NCBI RefSeq assembly: GCF_000973725.1
Contig: NZ_CP009621.1
Span: forward strand, 2,880,001-2,944,000
Direction: 5' to 3'
Source of the DNA: Pontibacter korlensis
GTDB lineage: Bacteria; Bacteroidota; Bacteroidia; Cytophagales; Hymenobacteraceae
Length of the DNA stretch: 64,000 bases
Position 1 is the first letter of the stretch. Each line of letters opens with the position of its first letter. This document shows, one piece after another, positions 60,055 to 64,000 of this stretch. Below the pieces are notes generated by a model that saw only the letters and a list, made by a program, of their open reading frames with translations, was not told the origin of the DNA and did not search any database. Position numbers and translations under genes: made by a program.

Positions 60055-61521
60055 TTATTTATCGGACTTCCCCTTTAGTTTCAGAATCATATCCAGTTTA
60101 AACTGGTGCAGGTTACCTTCCAGGCCAGCCGGGTAGCTGTGTGGGTTCATGTAACGGCGTATACTTTCGTGAAGCCGGCTGATTTCTGTTTTAGTATGTG
60201 CTTTTATGCTTGGCAGGTCTGGTAAAGTATAAATTGATTGTCCCTTCTGGAAAACCGGTACCAACAGCTCCTTATGTTTTGCCCCTTCCTCTACAGTTTT
60301 GCGGCGGGTAACGTCCAGTGGGTCTACAATCTGAGGGGTATTAGGTAATGGCTCCAGCTCATTATAAATCATGTCGGCCAGGTAACGTTCCTGATTATAA
60401 TAGCGCCGCACCTGCAGTATGCCTGGGTTTGAGGTTTTTGCAAGCTGCTCCGATAGCTTTATTTTATATTCCCATTCTCCATCCTTGATAGCAGCCAGTT
60501 TATAAACTCCGCCAAGTGCTGGTTGGTCGTAAGCCGTGATCATTTTAGTACCCACGCCCCAAACATTGATTTTGGCTCCTTCCTGTTTCAGGTGTGTAAT
60601 CAGGTGCTCATCCAAGTCGTTACTGGCTACGATGCTGGTGTCATGGAACCCGGCTTCATCTAATAACTGACGTGCCTGCTGACTTAAATAGGTAAGGTCA
60701 CCAGAGTCCAGGCGTATGCCTCCGAAAACAAAACCTTTTGGTTGCAACTTTTGGGCAACAGAGATGGCTCGTTTCACACCTTCCAGTGTGTTGTAAGTGT
60801 CTACAAGAAAAACAGAGTCTTTCGGGAAAGCTTCACCATAAGCCTCAAAAGCATCCTCTTCTGTCTCAAAAGCCTGTACCCAGCTGTGGGCATGCGTTCC
60901 GCGTACGGGTATGTCGTATAGCTGACCTGCCAGCAGGTTAGAAGTTGCATCGGCGCCACCGATATAAGCTGCGCGTGCAGCAGAAAGAGCACCGTCTATG
61001 CCTTGTGCACGGCGCATACCAAACTCAATCACTGTGTCGCCTTTGGCTGCCTCTTTAATACGGGCTGCCTTGGTGGCTATAAGTGTTTCAAAATTAATGA
61101 TGGTTAGTAGCGGCGTCTCAACCAACTGTGCCTGTAACAAAGGACCGCGTACACGTACTAGCGGTTCACTTGGAAAAACCACCGTACCTTCTGGCACAGC
61201 GTCTACATCGCAGGAAAACTCCATCTGGCCCAGGTAATCAATAAACTCCTGCTCAAAAAGCGGTTGCCCTTGGCTACCTTTCAGGTTGCTCAGGTACGCT
61301 AAATCGTTATCAGAAAACTTAAGTGCTTGTAAGTACTCTACTGCATGCTCCAGTCCTGCAGCTACTGTGTACCCTCCGCCAAAGGGATGCTTCCGAAAGT
61401 ATAAATGAAACACTGCCTCACGCTCGGCCATACCTTGCTTCCAGTAGCCATAAGCCATTGTAAGTTGGTAAAGGTCAGTGAGTAAGGACAGGGAGGTGCT
61501 GTAGATTTCTGATAACGCCAT
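60055..61521 (-). CDS. pncB: Nicotinate phosphoribosyltransferase
   Basis: The 488-residue enzyme has the family pattern: TDLYQLTMAYGYWKQGMAEREAVFHLYFRKHPFGGGYTVAAGLE near the N-terminus, EFGMRRAQGIDGALSAARAAYIGGADATSN, the phospho-acceptor His in VRGTHAHSW, VFGGIRLDSGDL, and the GVGTKM phosphate site. It forms nicotinate mononucleotide from nicotinate, PRPP and ATP in the Preiss-Handler NAD salvage route. The length fits the long bacterial class. It is convergent with the HNH gene and divergent from the gene at 61669, so it is probably transcribed alone. Confidence 0.94.
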   Translation of the reverse strand: MALSEIYSTSLSLLTDLYQLTMAYGYWKQGMAEREAVFHLYFRKHPFGGGYTVAAGLEHAVEYLQALKFSDNDLAYLSNLKGSQGQPLFEQEFIDYLGQMEFSCDVDAVPEGTVVFPSEPLVRVRGPLLQAQLVETPLLTIINFETLIATKAARIKEAAKGDTVIEFGMRRAQGIDGALSAARAAYIGGADATSNLLAGQLYDIPVRGTHAHSWVQAFETEEDAFEAYGEAFPKDSVFLVDTYNTLEGVKRAISVAQKLQPKGFVFGGIRLDSGDLTYLSQQARQLLDEAGFHDTSIVASNDLDEHLITHLKQEGAKINVWGVGTKMITAYDQPALGGVYKLAAIKDGEWEYKIKLSEQLAKTSNPGILQVRRYYNQERYLADMIYNELEPLPNTPQIVDPLDVTRRKTVEEGAKHKELLVPVFQKGQSIYTLPDLPSIKAHTKTEISRLHESIRRYMNPHSYPAGLEGNLHQFKLDMILKLKGKSDK

Positions 61522-61668
61522 TGGCTGTTTGTCTATATTTTGTGCCGGAATTTAAGAAGTATACCTGAAAAAAGCCGAAAAGGCTACAGAAGGCCTTTGC
61601 AGAACGCTTACAATCAGTACTATAAAATAATGCTTGCAGGTTGATGCTGGTATCTGCAATTTTAAGCC

Positions 61669-62727
61669 ATGCAGACGAGACAATTCATTCCTTTTTCGGA
61701 AGTAAAAAATAAGAAAGCCATTGTTGTAGACAGTACACATGCTAATGGTGTCATGCTTTCTCACTGGAAGGGAGCACCCACGCCAGAGGGAGTTAAGGAC
61801 GATACCAGTGCTGCCATTGTACTGAATGCCCTTCGTCAGGAGCTGACTGATCTGGACCTGCCTTACGTTACCGCTAATCACTTCGATATAGATGGATTTG
61901 TGGGAGTATGGGCGCTGCTGAATCCGGAGCTGGCATTGGAGAATGAGGAGCTGCTACGACAGATGGCCTTGATCGGGGACTTTAGAGAGCTGGATCTGAA
62001 CCACCCGTTGGCAGGAGAGGCCCTGAAGCTGGTTTGCTGGATAAATGGGAAGGAACGGGAGCTGTTTTACAAGCCTTTTGAGGCGGATGAAATGGAGGAG
62101 AAGGAGGCAGCACAGTGTGTGCAGAAGTTTAAGTACTTTTTGCGGGAATTTACACGCGTGCTGAAGGACCCTGATTGGGAGCGTGGTGCGTGGGAAGATG
62201 AGGTAGGCGGTGCTTTGCTCGGCTACCGGGACATGTATAAGCCAGATACAAAAATTACACGTCACCCTGAAATTGGCCTGATCATAATTGAAACACCACA
62301 TCCACTGCATTACTACGCCCTTTTCGGCCGCACGCAGGGCTTCGATATGGTGCTTACTTGTTACAAAGACAATAAGTTTGAGTTGGAGTACAAGTATACT
62401 ACTTGGGTAGATATCGTATCACGGCCAACACTGCCGCGGCTAAGTATGGCGCCACTTGCTGCACGCCTTAATGAACTGGAGGCTTCCGGCCGTAGCTGGA
62501 CGCACGACTCCGTTACCGATACAGGACCTCTCCTGCGCTTGGATGGCGATAAGCTGACGCGCTCCGAAGCTTACGCTAACCCTACAGAGCGGGAAATCTA
62601 TACTTCGTCTATACCTGTGGAAGAGCTGAAACAGGAAGTGGTGCAGTATTACCAGCAGGCTTACCAGAGCATCCAACCGAAGTACAACTGGAGCTGGAAA
62701 GAGCTAAAAGAGCTTAATAAACAATAG
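61669..62727 (+). CDS. Conserved protein of unknown function (DUF6687-like)
   Basis: The 352-residue protein is soluble with no signal peptide. It opens QFIPFSEVKNKKAIVVDSTHANGVMLSHWKGAPTPEGVKDDTSAAIVLNALRQ; the HANG, HWKGAP and NHFDIDGFVGVWALL stretches (about 24, 33, 68) have the look of a DHH-like metal-dependent hydrolase site, though I cannot be sure. Other segments: EIGLIIIETPHPLHYYALFGRTQGFDMVLTCY and YTTWVDIVSRPTLPRLSM. It seems to be a conserved family with unknown function; DUF6687 is from memory. It is divergent from pncB and has a strong terminator behind it. Confidence 0.72.
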   Translation: MQTRQFIPFSEVKNKKAIVVDSTHANGVMLSHWKGAPTPEGVKDDTSAAIVLNALRQELTDLDLPYVTANHFDIDGFVGVWALLNPELALENEELLRQMALIGDFRELDLNHPLAGEALKLVCWINGKERELFYKPFEADEMEEKEAAQCVQKFKYFLREFTRVLKDPDWERGAWEDEVGGALLGYRDMYKPDTKITRHPEIGLIIIETPHPLHYYALFGRTQGFDMVLTCYKDNKFELEYKYTTWVDIVSRPTLPRLSMAPLAARLNELEASGRSWTHDSVTDTGPLLRLDGDKLTRSEAYANPTEREIYTSSIPVEELKQEVVQYYQQAYQSIQPKYNWSWKELKELNKQ

Positions 62728-62731
62728 ATCA

Positions 62732-62773
62732 TAAAAGAAAAGAGACGCTATGTTCTGCGTCTCTTTTCTTTTA
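62732..62773. terminator. Bidirectional terminator, 17-bp perfect stem
   Basis: 62732-62748 pairs perfectly with 62757-62773 around an eight-base loop. It lies between the convergent 61669 gene and xseB. The inner AGAGACGC stem is the same as in the terminator at 14134. Confidence 0.9.
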
Positions 62774-62799
62774 TAGTATAAAATGCTTCTAAGTATCCG

Positions 62800-63063
62800 C
62801 TAAAACAGGGTACCGTTAGCTGCTTTGTTTTCCTGCGTTTTGGTTGGAGCAGGGGCTTCGCAATTTTCCTCGTTAAATACCTGATCAATAGCTTTCTCAG
62901 CTTTGCGTAGCTTTTCCTTGCACAGTTTGATCAGTTGAGAAGAGCGCTGTACCTTTTGCGTCAGTTCATCCACGTCTACGGCGTCATTCTCAATGGCGCG
63001 TAAAATCTCCTCCAGTTCCTGGGTAGCCTCGCGGTATGTCATCTGGTTTAAGTCCTTATTCAT
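62800..63063 (-). CDS. xseB: Exodeoxyribonuclease VII small subunit
   Basis: The 87-residue protein has the typical XseB pattern: MTYREATQELEEILRAIENDAVDVDELTQKVQRSSQLIKLCKEKLRKAEKAIDQVF, two helices making a hairpin. Several copies wrap around each XseA. The C-terminal 20 residues (NCEAPAPTKTQENKAANGTLF) are an unconserved tail. Its start overlaps the end of xseA by 8 bases, the usual coupling. Confidence 0.95.
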   Translation of the reverse strand: MNKDLNQMTYREATQELEEILRAIENDAVDVDELTQKVQRSSQLIKLCKEKLRKAEKAIDQVFNEENCEAPAPTKTQENKAANGTLF

Positions 63064-64000
63064 CTGTATTAATATTTACAATCATGCTGTGGAGGGTACC
63101 ATCTTTCATTCTTGTTTCCACCACATCACTATTCTTTACTTCTTTTATACTCTTGATAATTTTGCCATTGATAAGTGTGAGCGTATAGCCACGCAGCAAC
63201 AGTTTCTCTGGGTTATTAGCTTCTATACTCATTTCCAGCAGCTTTAGGCGGTGTTGTTCACCCTGTAGTTTGCCCTTGGCGCTGTACTCCAGCTTATCGC
63301 TATACTTGGTAAAGGTAAGTTGCCGTTGCTTTAGTTTATCTTTTGCCTCCGTTTCTACACAGTGCACCAGGTGGTTTAGCTCGTGCTCTTTCATGTGCAG
63401 GTAGCGCTGGCTTTTGCCTTCCACGCACACCGACAGCTCTTGCAGGTGGCGCTGCCGCTCGTGCAGCAGGTCTTTGGTTTCAGCATTCACATCCTTCTCC
63501 AGATCGCTGATCTGGTGTCGCTGTGCCTCCAGGTAAGCCTTTGGTTTTAGCAACAAGCTGCGTGATAGGGTCTCCAGCTTGTTCTTGCTTGTCTGGAGTA
63601 ACTGCCGGGTTATGTTCTGGAAGCGTAAGCTCACACGCTCCAGCTTATCATCTGTCAGTTTCAGTTGCTGCGCTGCAAACATCCTGATGCTGTCGAACAG
63701 ATCTTCTGCGTGTTCTTCCGCCTCCCTAAATCTGTCAATCAGGAAACCGGCAACAGCTGTAGGTGTTTTCAGGCGCGTGTTGGCTAGCATATCGGCTATA
63801 CTTTCGTCCCGCTCATGGCCTATACCTGTTAGCACCGGAAGCGGCGAATTACCAATGGCCGCTGCAATTTTATAGTCGTCGAAGCAGCTCAAGTCTGTCT
63901 GAGAGCCTCCGCCACGAATCAGTACAATAGCATCAAACTGGTCGCTGTGCCGGGCAATCTGTGCAAATGCTTGCGCTACCGAAGCCGGCGCTTCGTTGCC
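63056..64000 (-). CDS. xseA: Exodeoxyribonuclease VII large subunit (5' part beyond window edge)
   Basis: The frame continues past an internal Met at 63892 to the window edge (about 315 residues visible; the full protein would be about 400 or more). The visible start is GNEAPASVAQAFAQIARHSDQFDAIVLIRGGGSQTDLSCFDDYKIAAAIGNSPLPVLTGIGHERDESIADMLANTRLKTPTAVAGFLIDRF, the catalytic core with the GGGS and HE-D motifs. A long coiled coil (about 120-250 of the visible part) follows and a short C-terminal domain (LLLRGYTLTLINGKIIKSIKEV). ExoVII degrades single-stranded DNA from both ends. The N-terminal OB domain is outside the window. Confidence 0.95.
   Translation of the reverse strand, partial: GNEAPASVAQAFAQIARHSDQFDAIVLIRGGGSQTDLSCFDDYKIAAAIGNSPLPVLTGIGHERDESIADMLANTRLKTPTAVAGFLIDRFREAEEHAEDLFDSIRMFAAQQLKLTDDKLERVSLRFQNITRQLLQTSKNKLETLSRSLLLKPKAYLEAQRHQISDLEKDVNAETKDLLHERQRHLQELSVCVEGKSQRYLHMKEHELNHLVHCVETEAKDKLKQRQLTFTKYSDKLEYSAKGKLQGEQHRLKLLEMSIEANNPEKLLLRGYTLTLINGKIIKSIKEVKNSDVVETRMKDGTLHSMIVNINTDE

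Noticed and set aside
1..64000. Genomic island or prophage
   Set aside because: No integrase, transposase, tRNA-flanked direct repeats, phage genes or composition break was seen; most genes are ordinary chromosomal ones.

Overview
The window looks like a chromosomal segment of a Bacteroidota bacterium, most likely Cytophagales/Hymenobacteraceae (Pontibacter-like; this placement is inference from gene types). Supporting signs are a TonB receptor paired with a DUF4249 lipoprotein, PorT-type barrel and M61 proteins, FtsX/MacB-type permease pairs, AUG starts with little Shine-Dalgarno signal, and promoters of the TTG-N19-TAnnTTTG type (clearest before lpdA at 14955-14984). No rRNA, tRNA, transposase, integrase, phage gene or CRISPR array was seen.

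Layout. 1-16.4 kb is housekeeping and cell-envelope genes: a truncated AraC regulator, a 1143-residue beta-propeller/HEAT/cytochrome c lipoprotein, a YciO-family protein, acetyltransferases, an RluE-like pseudouridine synthase, a large VWA membrane protein, fabG, an M23 peptidase, a TPR protein and lpdA. 16.5-31 kb holds a pseudogene with a nonsense codon and a frameshift, tandem fatty-acid desaturases, ypdA-ygiD, an rhlE-type helicase with a structured leader ending in a terminator-like hairpin, an EamA transporter, an AI-2E permease, rarA, sppA and a purine nucleoside phosphorylase. 31-35 kb holds a frameshifted CPBP protease gene and the TonB receptor/DUF4249 pair.

35.3-49 kb is an export locus on the minus strand (HlyD adaptor, ABC ATPase, two FtsX-type permeases, then an M61 peptidase and a TolC channel), divergent from a sigma-54-type response regulator and its histidine kinase. 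A near-consensus -24/-12 element lies before the HlyD gene, so the two-component pair probably switches the exporter on through sigma-54.

49.6-59.6 kb is a complete curli (type VIII secretion/functional amyloid) locus. A small protein, a polytopic membrane protein, a NarL-type histidine kinase and a single-domain response regulator form an overlapping operon. After a terminator come csgE, csgF and csgG (the last with a fused C-terminal barrel-like domain), a 26-bp perfect inverted repeat, two very acidic curlins built of 23-residue repeats carrying DxDxDG-like motifs, a smaller CsgB/CsgA-like protein, and a lipoprotein with a beta-propeller. The curlin genes each end in their own hairpin, and the two large ones share an identical 17-mer before the start. 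59.7-64 kb has an HNH protein, pncB, an unknown conserved protein, and xseB/xseA (cut by the window edge).

The most unusual signals are the acidic, calcium-loop-like curlins with a barrel-fused CsgG, and a 7-mer, AAGTATA/TATACTT, found about 85 times by eye in both strands where roughly 10 would be expected.
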